DNA from: Branchiostoma floridae
Taxonomy: Eukaryota; Chordata; Leptocardii; Amphioxiformes; Branchiostomatidae
NCBI RefSeq assembly: GCF_000003815.2
Contig: NC_049983.1
Span: forward strand, 15,874,246-15,934,229
Direction of reading: 5' to 3'
Length of the DNA: 59,984 nucleotides
Shown: one piece after another, positions 12,701-24,700 of the stretch
Layout of the letters: each line of letters begins with the position of its first letter
How positions within the stretch are numbered: position 1 is the stretch's first letter
The notes under the pieces: generated by a model
The model's input: the letters and a program-made list of their open reading frames with translations, nothing else
What the model was told of the DNA's origin: nothing
Database searches by the model: none
Made by a program: the position numbers and the translations under genes

Positions 12701-15700
12701 GACATTTGCCCAGGACCTGTGTTCCAACACACAGTTTACCTCGTCTGCGTTTAAGAACTCCAATAACTCAACCATTGGGGGCGTGGGCATTGCAGTGGCT
12801 ACATCCATACTTCCCTTAGTGTCATCAGTCAGTAAAATCTCTGACCGCATAGTAGCAATGACTATCAGAAGAAACCCTAAGACCACACCACCGCATGCCA
12901 TATTATTTATTTTATCTCCTACCACCTAGCAACAAACGGACAACATCTTATTGAGTTTATTCAACAGCACAACCTCTTAATTGGTTATGCCTCGTTTCAG
13001 AAACCCAAGAAAAGGCTGTGGACATGGGGATCCCCCAAGGGGAACCTGGCACAGATTGCCGGACTTCTGTCTTTACAGATTGAAGGAGGTGGAGAAATAG
13101 CATCAAAGACTGTCAGGCGTACAACTCTTCAAACCCCATTGGCAGCGACCATAGAATGGTGTCCACTGAAATACGTCTCAGTAATTGTCCTGCGATGGCA
13201 TTGGTCAGAAGGTCAGGTGATCTCTCATCTCACCATATAAGGATGACTGTGTAGTGATCTATCCACAGAGAATTGGTTCTCCGTCAGCCGCTGCCACGCT
13301 TTTCTACGCTCCGACCACAGCAGCTTCCCCGAGGAAAATGTCTACTAGATTCGAAGAGTGCACGCGCAGACACGTTTGCCCGGAAATGTTCTATCCATGG
13401 TCCCTTCCTTCAGAAGGGAAAAATGAAGGTTTGGTGAATTGGTGAATTTGGTGAAACTTGTTTTCCGTGCTTTGTATATTTGAGGGAATTTTCCTGTGCC
13501 ACGTGTTTGATGTGCTAACATTCTTTGTTGCCCTGTTCTTGTACGTGTCTTCGCCAAACGTCGGCATCTGACTTCGTTGTGATTCCAGCTTTTCTCCTCT
13601 TGTAGTTAGTTCCACGAGGTTTCACCTTGGCGAGATACATTTTGGGGCATGCTGTACGACAATTCCTTTGTTCTCAGCTGCGATGACCAGCCGCCAGGTG
13701 TGGAATGTGTTCTGCTAATTGATTTGGCGCGTTTCTTTTCTAGTGAAGCCGCACTGCTTGTCAAGATTTGTGGAAGATTTCAGGTGTGAGATATGTTTTA
13801 TGTGTGTCTCTAACTGTTTTACTTGCCAGAAAATTAGCAAGACAAATTTGGTGCAGGCTGCAGGGGTTGCCACGAGGCCCGGACACACGTTGACTTAATT
13901 ATTTTCCCCTCACATGCATTCCTTGCTTGGTTTGCCTTGATTTCCTTATTGCCGAGTTAGGAAGTGTTTTTATGATTAGATGTTAATTATTTGTGGATAT
14001 TTTCGTTTTCTTTCGACGTTTTGTTCATCGGCTCCGAGCGAGGAGGATTGGCGAGTGGGAGACGCAGGTTTTCACATGTTTGTTTCTGAGTTAGTCTACA
14101 GATCTCCTGTTCGACGACGGAACTGAAGCTTTCACCAGGCCAGACTTCATATGCAGATTTGCTGGCTCTGCGACACCGTGCTGCACGGGCCACCTTCTTC
14201 AGATTCCTGATTTTATCCCGGTGCTTGGTGAAAAAAGTTTACGGTTACGTAAGCTTTGCTTTCGATTGAATTTGTCTTAGAGGATACGTTGTATTATTAG
14301 ATTGTGTATGGGGGTTAGATGTCGTTTGATTTTGTTGGGGAAAACATTGTATTCCGCATTTCGAGTTCTTTTCTTTTGGCATGGTTGGATTTGCGTGTAT
14401 GCCAGTTGTGGTTTGGAAGTTGCTTAGAAGCTGTGTAAAAGGCTGCTGGGAGGCATGTTATCGGCACGTTGTGGCCCTTTGTAACCAGACAGCAGTGTGG
14501 TTGGTTTGGTTGAGAAGAGAGAATGTTACGACGTTGTTTTGCCATCTTGCACCTTGTTAACTATGTACGTCTTTGTTTACCAGTTCCTGTCGTAGCCGGT
14601 GCGGACCAGTCTTTCTTGGTTACACGATTTAGACAGGAGATGGCGGCGCTGGCCAGCTTCGGCTCTTCACGCGGCTCCAGTCCTGGTTCACGCGGCGGCG
14701 GCACCGAGTCAGCAGGCTGTTCCAGTCCCGGTTCACGCAGTCAACAATCTGAAGCGATTCCAGCCCGGGCCATAGCGGTGGTGGCATTAGCGGCTCTTGT
14801 TTTGTTTCTTTTCCTCCCGCAGCGGATTGACGGCTTCGGCTCAGCAGGTGGCTCCAGTCCGGACGTGTGGTGGCTCCGAGTTAGCAGTCGGCTCCAGTCC
14901 TAGTTCACGTGGCGGTGGCACCAAGGCACCAAGCACCAGTCCTGGTCCTAGCAGTGGTGGTTCCGAGTCAGCTGGCGACTCTTTGATTGGTTTCGTTGTT
15001 TTCTGTGTTTGTTCGTCTTTAGTAAGCATTTTCCCGGTTTCGACGCTAGGTCGAGTGGGAGTGTAATGCATGGAATGTTTTTCCCCGGTTTTCGACGCTA
15101 GGTCGATTGGGGGTGTAGTAAAGTATTTGTTCCCCGGTTTTCGACGCTAGGTCGATTGGGGGTGTAGTAAAGTATTTGTTCCCCGGTTTTCGACGCTAGG
15201 TCGATTGGGGGTGTAAAGTATTTGTTCCCCGGTTTTCGACACTAAGTTGATTGGGGGTGTAAAGTATTTGTTCCCCGGTTTTCGACACTAAGTTGATTGG
15301 GGGTGTAAAGTATTTGTTCCCCGGTTTTCGACACTAGGTCGATTGGGGGTGTAAAGTATTTGTTCCCCGGTTTTCGACGCTAGGTCGATTGGGGGTGTAA
15401 AGTATTTGTTCCCCGGTTTTCGACACTAAGTCGTCATGAGGAAAAGAGTTAACGTGCAGGTAAAACAGAGGTGTTTGTGCGTGGCATGTTACTGACAAGA
15501 ACGCTAGCTCTGATTCAGCGAACAGAGATATTGGAGCGACAAGAGACAGACCAGGCTACGGAGCTTCTGTTTAGGGGAAGCCCGGACGTACGCCACAAGA
15601 AGGAGCCCGGAATTCCGACCCCTGTCACATTGGTCTGCTCTCTGACGTCAGGAGCAGGGGCACCTGTAGAGGGGCCAGTGAAGCATAGTCTGAGTTTGGA

Positions 15701-18700
15701 TATTGTTGTAAAGAAGATGTTGTTTGGTTGGATATGACTGGATTTAGGATATAAAATTGGACTGGTCCGGACTTCTAGGTTTTTGTGTAAAGCAAGAGTC
15801 TTCTACATTTTCATTAAAGGGAAAGAAGATTGTATAGACTTTGATGAATTTGGATAGGCATATTGCATATATGTATCTATGTGTTTTGTATATGCGTGAA
15901 TTCACCTGATGTCTTCAGGTTATGATTAAAGTACTTTGTTGTGTGGTGTGTCTCTTTTCTGTAGCACGTTCTTTCTTAGTTTGCTGATGGTTGATAGTTT
16001 TCAGCTTTAGTTTTGAGAGACATTTGTCGTGCTCTCTAGATATTGTATTTTAGATTCATAGTCTTAGTTCATTTATTCTTAAACGAGGCGTTGTAAAGTG
16101 CTGGGGTAAATGGTGATCTCTATTACGAGCTTGATAGTTGATTTGCATATATGCGAACGGCACCAGATAATGGTTTGTATAAAATGAGTTGAGAGTCGGA
16201 ATAGTTGATGATGTATATAACTTGAGATGAGAGTGAGAACAGAGGTTGGTTTGCATAGTATGAAATGAGAATGGGGATTGTATAGCGTGAAATGAGAGTG
16301 GGGATAAATGATAGATTGAATGAAATGAAATGAGAGTTGGGGTAAGTTATGATTTAAGAAGAAGAGTGTGATCTACTTGGACACACTGGGCGTGTTTTAG
16401 GGAAGGTAAGGGCAGAAGTAACAAGTGCAACTAGTGCGAAAGACGGCAATCTCCGCATCATCTATCACCTATACCGGAGGACCAATGATTACGCAGGACA
16501 ATTAGGAAACTAATTGTCCTGCGATGGCATTGGTCAGAAGGTCAGGTGATCTCTCATCTCACCATATAAGGATGACCGTGTAGTGATCTATCCACAGAGA
16601 ATTGGTTCTCCGGCTGCCGCTGGGCCTAAAGCGACCCACCTAGCCCGCCCTGAGACATTTTCCTCGGGGAAGCACGCGACCGCTCAGGAGCGGTCGCATT
16701 AGAAACCATGAAACTTTAGGCTCCAGACGGCAATCTCCGCATCATCTATCACCTATACCGGAGGACCAATGATTACGCAGGACAATTAGGAAACTATCCG
16801 TGCACCTAAAATCTCATCTCGTAAAAAGTTGTACTGGAGAGCAGTTAGGGACGACGAAGCCCTGGCAAGCAAGATTGACACTTGCATTTCCTAGAACTTT
16901 GCTGAGCTCCCAGAAAACTGCAAGTCGTACAGTGAATTTGTGAGAATCTGCAATGAAGTTGGATCCAAACAGCTCCCTCGCAAGCCACCCAGGGACATCA
17001 ACCCAGCCGAGAGCCCTGAAGTTGCAGCTGCATGACGAATCACCCTTCGTTCTGCAACAAGCAATGTTCAAGCCGCTCAGACTCAACTCAGAGAGACTTA
17101 TGACAAAACTACAGAGAATAGAATTTGTAAAACACTTTAGTCTTTTGAAGTGTGCGCAGATCTGGAACACATGAAAGCCTTAAAAGTGATCCATGAGCTG
17201 TCTGGCAAGAAATCTGGAGTCATATTCATCCAGGGCGAAGATAGACTCAATACGTGGAAAAACCATTTCTCCAAGTTGCTCTCTGCCGAAAACCCGCTGT
17301 CCAGCTCCATTGGAGTGTCAATTAATCCAGTGTTTAACTTGAACACCAACATCAATTGCAACCCTTTCTCACAACATGAAGTAGACATTGCTCTTAAACA
17401 GATGAAACCAGGGAAGGCCCCCGGGCTTGATGGCCTACCTTTGGAAGTATGGAAACTCCCCAAGACCAGCGAAAGTCTTACCTTTTTTCTGTAACCAGAC
17501 ACTAGCCGGGCACACGCCACCAGAGAGGGGTCGTGCAGGTATTGTACCTGTTCCAAAGAAAGGTAACTTGACACTTCCCGACAATTGTAGAGGCATTTCC
17601 CTCACACAAGTGGCTGCAAAGGTCTACAACCGCCTCTTATTGAATAGACTAAGACCGTTCATCGATAAACTTCTCCGCCCAAATCAAAATGGATCCGACC
17701 TTCCCGTTCAACATCAGGACAAATTCTGGCTCTCCGTAGGATTGTAGAAGAGGTCCAGAACCACCAGAAAGAAGCAGTTCTCATATTCATTGATTTCAAA
17801 AAAGCCCTTGACTCTGTCAATCGCACTACAATGTTTGAAATTCTGTTAGCATATGGCATACCACCCCCAATAGTTAATGCGATCAAAATCATGTATGACA
17901 ACACAACTGCTACAGTCCTCACCCCAGAGGGGGAAACTGACTTCTTCAAGATTGACACAGGGGATTTACAGGTAGATCCCCTCGCACCTTTCCTTTTTAT
18001 AATCACTTTTATTACACTGCAACGAAGGCAGAGCTCCAGGCACCCAGCAGTGGTCATTTCAGACTTGGACTTCGCAAACGATATTGGTCTACTCGAGGAC
18101 ACTATCCAAGCTGCGCAAAACCTCCTACACAGAGTGGAATGTGCCACTCAGTAAATTGGCCTATATCTCAATTCCTCAAAAACCAAAGTGATGCACATAA
18201 ATCCAAGTGATCACCCTCAGGCCTTACTAGACAGAGATGGGTCCACTATTGAACGGGTTAGTGACTTTAAGTACTTAGGCAGCTATAATAGTAACTCTGT
18301 GTATGATGTCAATGTTCGTATTGGCCAAGCCTGGGGTGCATGCCATGCCCTATCAAAGGTATGGAAGGCCCCCATTCAAAACACCACAAAGCTGAAAGTA
18401 TTTAAAGCATGTGTAGAGGCTATCTTGATTTATGGTTCAGACTCATGGACACTAACTAAGTCTCTGTCGAAGAAACTGGATGGTAATTACACACGTCTGC
18501 TTCGTTATGCTCTGAATGTACCCTGGCAGAGTCACATCGAAAACAAAAAAAACTGTACAACGGACTTCCCCCGGTCACTAGAACTATTCAGAATAGAAGA
18601 CTGGCTCTTGCTGGCCATGTAGACCGTCATGAGGAGATGGCCGCCAAAGTTCTCCTCTGGGAACCTGATGCAAAAAGAAAAAGGGGACGACCGAACCTGA

Positions 18701-21700
18701 CACTTGAAAGTGCTGGAGGATGATGTTGGTTTAACCCTGAAGCACCCAACCATTTTTGGCGACTAAAATGACCGAGTGGGGTCCAAACGGACCCCAAAAT
18801 GTTTTGTTCATAACATCTCAGTTCCAATTCCTATCGGTGATCATTGTGCATACATTGCTTCGTCAATGTAAGAGGAATATTTTGACATGTTAAGGTGTTG
18901 CTAATTCCACCTCATTATCATAATTTATGCAAAAGATCAGAAGAACCATGTTTTGCGCTAAACCCATTCTGACCAGAGAGGGGAATTTTGAGGCCATCAG
19001 CAACCTTTATGTCCAATAACTCATGAACGGCTAGTGCTAAAGCTACGAAACTTGGTAATATATCACAAAATATTGTTTGCAAAATATTTTTGTCAATAAA
19101 GTAAATTTAGCATTATTTAGGGTTGCCATGGCAACGGAATGATGACAGGCATATTTTTGCAAAAAAAATTCCAATTTCGATTTCAACAAGTTTTTTTTTG
19201 GTAAACCATGCTTATTTTCTTACAACAATTAAATTCTATGAAGTTAAATGCTATTTTCATGATTCAAAATTTATAATTTATGCTAATTTCATGACTTCAT
19301 TAGTCAAAATCCAAGATGGCCGCCCTTATAAGCTAAATGACGTCATAATGTCGTCATATTATATGGTGATGACACAGAAGTTTTAAGGAGGATTTAATTT
19401 TACATGTTTACTATTCTCTGAAAGTTTGGTGGTGATAGGATAAGTAGTTAGGGAGTTAGACTCAAAAGTTTGTTTCAAAACCTGCACTTTTTGGCTGGGG
19501 TCCGTTTGGACCTCAGACGGACTGATCACGGACTTTCTTTATAGCTTCCACAGTATTGTACCAATCTTCATAAAAACTTAGGAGATGGTATAAAAGATAT
19601 TGGCTGACAAAGTCAAGGAAGGATTTTTTTCGTCAGATAAAAAATGTTCAAATGGTACTTCAAAATTTACGCCTGGGGTCCAAATGGACCCCACTCGGGT
19701 GTTTGAGGGTTAAAGGACTACAACTTGCTAGCCGCCATGCTAGACAGAGATGCATGGTCGGACATTGTTAAGTTAATGGCACCTCATACGAGGATGAACT
19801 GAACTGAACTTTACATGATAAGTTGAATGATCTAGACAATTGGAAACAAGCTGTAACTCACTTTCAGGCACACGTTGGTTGATGAAGTCCTGCATAATCC
19901 CGATGTTAGTTGGGTTGGCTTCTCCCAGACTGTCTCCGAGACACCCTTCTGGTGCCTCTGCCCGGGCACTGAACGACACCACTCCTCCCTAGTGAGAAAC
20001 AAATAGTTGTAAACGTACATATTTATATTTCAGCCATACCATAGGTATGGTGAAATATATTGTATTCGTAATGTTTCTTTCTTCTTTCTTTCTTTCGTCT
20101 CTCTCAAATCTTCAAATCGAATCATCTCCGTCGTTCCTGGACCGAATGACCTGAAATTTAGCACAAGGGTAGAGTGGGCTAATACCCTCGGGCGTGTTTT
20201 CCAATTTTTTCATATCTGTCTCTTAAGAGGTTTTATTAAGTTTTTTGGGTCAATTTTAGACCAAAACTGTATATTTTGGCCCCTGTACCCTGGTATTACA
20301 ACCAAATGAGCTGAAATTTGACACAGATGTGCCTTGATAATATATAATGCCCCCATATAAATTCAAGAACACTTTTGGTGTACAGTACAACAAAATGCTT
20401 ATTTTTGAGATTTTTTGGCCAATTTTTGACCAAAAAAGGACACTTTTGGCTCCTGTACCTTGGTATTACAACCGAATGAGCTGAAATTTGACACAGATGT
20501 GCCTTGATAATTCCTACATATAAATTCAATAACACTTTTGGTGTACAGTGCAACAAATGCTTATTTTTGCGATTTTTTGGTCATTTTTTTAATCAAAAAA
20601 AGGACACTTTTGACTCCTGTACCTTGGTATTACAACCGAATGAGCTTAAATTTGACACAGATGTGCCTTGATAATCCCTACATATAAATTCAATAACACT
20701 TGGTGTACAGTATAACAAAATGCTTTTTTTTTGCGATTTTTTTGGCCAATTTTTGACAAAAAAGGACACTTTGGGCTCCTGTACCTTGGCATTACAACCG
20801 AATGAGCTGAAATTTGACACAGATGTGCCTTGATAATCCCTTCATATAAATTCAATAACACTTTTGGTGTACAATGCAACAAATGCTTATTTTTGCGATT
20901 TTTTGGTCATTTTTTTACAAAAAAAAATGGACACTTTTGACTCCTGTTCCTTGGTATTACAACCGAATGAGCTGAAATTTGACACAGATGTGCCTTGATA
21001 ATCCCTACATATAAATTCAATAACACTTGGTGTAAAGTACAACAAAATGCTTATTTTTGCGATTTTTTGGCCAATTTATGACCAAAAACGTACACCTTTG
21101 ACTCCTGTACCCTGGTTTTAAAACCAAATGACCTAAATTTTGGTAAAAGGGTGCACTAGATACTTATTCAAATGACACATGTATAATTTTTTGCATAAAC
21201 CGATGTCAATATACCTCGTGCCACAAGCAACTATCAAAACTATGGCTCCTATCAGTATCAATGTGGTGCTATCATCGCGGATGCTATAATCTTTTGAAAA
21301 TATATATAAACGTTACGTACGCGTACTTGATTTTAGATCGTACATAAGGCTACATCTTGCCTGGTATCCAGCCATATTGTAGCTCCCAAGTCTCGTCTGC
21401 CATTTGTAGAGAGAACAGAAGAGACTCGGGACAGTGCTCGGGAGCTAATATTGATACGGAGAGAACAGTAGAGACCCGGGAGCTATATACGGCTGGATAC
21501 CGGGCTATCGCTACGAAAAGGGGGCCGCCATTTTGTTCATGCTGATCAGCTGGTCAGCTCTCCTCCCATCACGCAATGCGCGTCACAGCGTTTCATTAGT
21601 GACCATTAGTCTGCCACCGACAAGCTTCGCTAATGGCAGCGATCTGGAACACTGGATCGTAATCTATACCCGATACTATCGCCTAATGATTTCCCATTTT

Positions 21701-24700
21701 TAACGACAAGAAACGCTAATGACAACAGTATCGGGTGCGTGCATTGAACGTTAGAATACAAGTCTTCGTCATTGAATTTACCAACATTCCGCATGGCAAT
21801 TGAATATGAATCATTTTCGGCAGATTTGACTTTGGTAGGGTTAGTTGAGACAATCGAGAAAATGTTATTTGGCGGAAAACGCGGGGAAATTGGCCAGTTT
21901 GCGTTTAGTTTTGATACGTAACTTTGACAGTGGCGAGAATAACTTACTGTTAAAATGGTTGCGTAGGGGGTGACTTGAAACAGTCCAATGTTGCGTGGGA
22001 ATGGGTATGGCTGAAATGCTGTATTTGCACCCAAGCAAATGTTGGCCTTTCTAGTATTTTATATTTTTTAGTCGAAGCAAAACTTATATGTCGTGTAGAG
22101 TGGACTTATTTATAAAGCTGCAGTCGTCCCTCAGTAAGACATTTGGATCAGCATAGTTCCCAATGGACCCTTCCAGCCGAACGCCATATCGAACAAATAG
22201 AACCCCCTGTTCTATTTCGAATACTCGGTCAAAAATAGCCCTAGTGGGACAGAAATGGCCAAAGAAAGATGCTATGCCTTTTTGTTGAAGACTACACCAG
22301 CCGAGTATAGTTGTTTGGGAAGGGTGGGTGCTACATTTACTTTGTTCCTGGGCAGGATGCACATGTAAAGTAATGTACAGTCAAACCTGCCCGAGCGACC
22401 ACCTCTTCTCAGCGACCACCTGGCCATTTCGACCGCTTTTTCTCGGTCCCGATTTTTTTCCCATCGACGTAAGCATTAAGCGACCTTTTCTCAATGACCA
22501 CCTGGCCAACGCGACCGCGACCGACCCAAATTGGGACCCATAACGACCGCATCATTTTCAAAATTGAGGTTTTCATCGATTTTTGATGATAACTAGCGCG
22601 ATTTTGTGCCGAAATCGGCCAGTTTGCGTCGGATTTTGACTGACATTTCGATGTTATGTTTATAATAAAGATGGCGGTGGTCAATGGGTGGGTCAATGGG
22701 GCAGTCTACTGCAGCTGTAATATATGAGGAAATTTCGTTGTAAGAAAATCCGAATTTAGTTGTTACAGAAGTTTTTTTTTAAATCAATATCATCATAAAG
22801 TGAACGAATGCTGAAACGTATATGGCCTCATACTTTTTTAAGAAAGATCTGTGTAGCTCATACCTTTTTAAGAAAGATCTGTGTGAGTGCTTTTGTCTAA
22901 CTTTACTGTATATTCACCCGTGGGAAAGTACGCTATCGGGACATACCGGGCATCGAATTCGAAAGGTTCACCGTAGTTATTTCTGATACGGCGATCAAGA
23001 ACACAGCGACGCATAAAGGCTTGCATGGTAACTGACAGCATCAAAGTTCCCTTACTGTCTAAAACGTTAGTGTACAAATATTGAGCTTTAAAACACTGTA
23101 TCGATTAAAAGCTTGATAAGAGCTTGGGGTTAAATTCACAGTTTACAGTGTGCGTGTTGTATTTGACATTAAAGACCTCGCTTCTTTGCGTGCGTGCAGT
23201 GTGCTTGCTATTTGCCATTAAACACAACGGAAACCATTTATACTTTGCATCGGGCATGTTTTGAGTCGATACTCTTCTCAGCGACCACCTGTCCAAATCG
23301 ACCGCTTTTTTCCGGTCCCCCGGGTGGTCGTCTTGGGCAGGTTCGACTGTACGTAGAAGAGACGGGACTCTGCATTAGCGGACTTTGTAGTTGGGTCTTA
23401 TATTTGGTATGTGGTACAAGCTCCGTGAGTGACCGAGCTGCTTTCTTCTTAATTTGGTTTTTCTCTTGAGCATGTATGCATATACCATGCATGCAACAAA
23501 CGCGGTAGAAAACCTGTCACATATATACGTAACGTTACCCATCTTTACACCTGCATCGACCGCATGTCCACTCTTGCCCACCAACAAGGTAATATTATGA
23601 AGCGCCTCCCGCTTAAGCTTTGACTGATATTATTTCGCACTTACCGCAACTATAATCGTCCCCTCCTCAAACGACTGTATCCAATGGATGCAGCCTTCTA
23701 CAAAGAATGCATAGCATTTTTCTCTCGCCCGTTCTGAGAGGATTTCACGGTCCAAGAAGCTAAATCGAAGTCAGTCGGTTTTCTCAGCTTAATAGCTGCG
23801 GCGGCCATGTTTTTGCAACTCGCGCCGTTTTTGACCGAGGTTTTGAAATAGAACCCGAGATCGAACAGGGATCTGGATTTATGGTGTTCGGCTGGAAGGG
23901 TCCATTAGTACTTCTATTCAACCCGTCACTCCTACTGATTTGTTTCAATAACGTTACTAATGTACTGTTTTATGCTGGCCAATCAATCGTAAACTATAGG
24001 TTATGATACGTTTGTGAAGTTTAGACATACAAGTGAAAAATATCTAAATACAATCAAATCTCTACAACTGGATTAGATTTGGATATCAATTCTGCACTTT
24101 TCGAGATACATCCATCATCCTTCTTTAGCGTCATCAGAATGAAATAGCAGAACAAATCAATACTAGTACATTTGACTGATAGAACAGTTTCGACCGTATA
24201 AACTCGCCAGTACATGGGACTCATATCCAGTTGTAGAGATCTAACTGTCTGACTCACCCAGTCTCTTGGTGTGAGGGTTTCCAGTACCGTCAGAGCTGCC
24301 TGTTTTGCTAGGTTGAGTCTGTTCTGCTCCTCCGGACCCGGGGGCTCCCTCATGGACCCGCTGACGTCCATCACGATCACCACGTTCTTCTTCTTAGGAG
24401 AGGCCGCACCCACGTACCAGTTTCTGTGACAACGAATTGGAGTTGGAAATACCATACGTTATGTAGCTTTGGTGACTATGGTGAGCATACACTAACTAAG
24501 CGATCGTTGTCCTTACATTAGGAAATTTTTTAACGTTTACAAGGCTATTGAACAAATTAATCATTACACTATAACAACAGATCTCATTTTTTGAGCTGCA
24601 TCTTACCTGAACCTGTGGTCATTGCCCTCACATGACCTGTCGTTCTTAGGGAACTGGTGATACTCGCCCAGCTTTGCGCCATAATACTGCCAGGTCACCC

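Larger units (their letters stand above)
12650..19812 (+). mobile_element. RTE-like non-LTR retrotransposon split by three insertions
   Basis: An APE-type endonuclease remnant (about 12650-13182), an RT remnant (about 16796-18730) and a 3' end (19714-19812) form one retrotransposon. Text on each side of the insertions joins: EIRL before 13182 continues RKLSV after 16788, and GATGTTGG before 18731 continues into GGACTACAAC after 19713. The tail ends in repeated GAACT units (near 19795-19810); the same tail occurs near 59262-59284. Clade assignment to RTE is tentative. Confidence 0.7.

Noticed and set aside
14523-14903. 126-codon frame with Ser/Gly-rich repeats
   Set aside because: Low-complexity GC-rich stretch inside a DNA transposon; no domain, and the start region is unconvincing. 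Kept only as part of the element's description.
22868-23077. 69-codon minus-strand frame (QAFMRRCVLDRRIRNNYG...)
   Set aside because: Unrecognised, lies in a mariner-like MITE, and lacks splice or paralog support.
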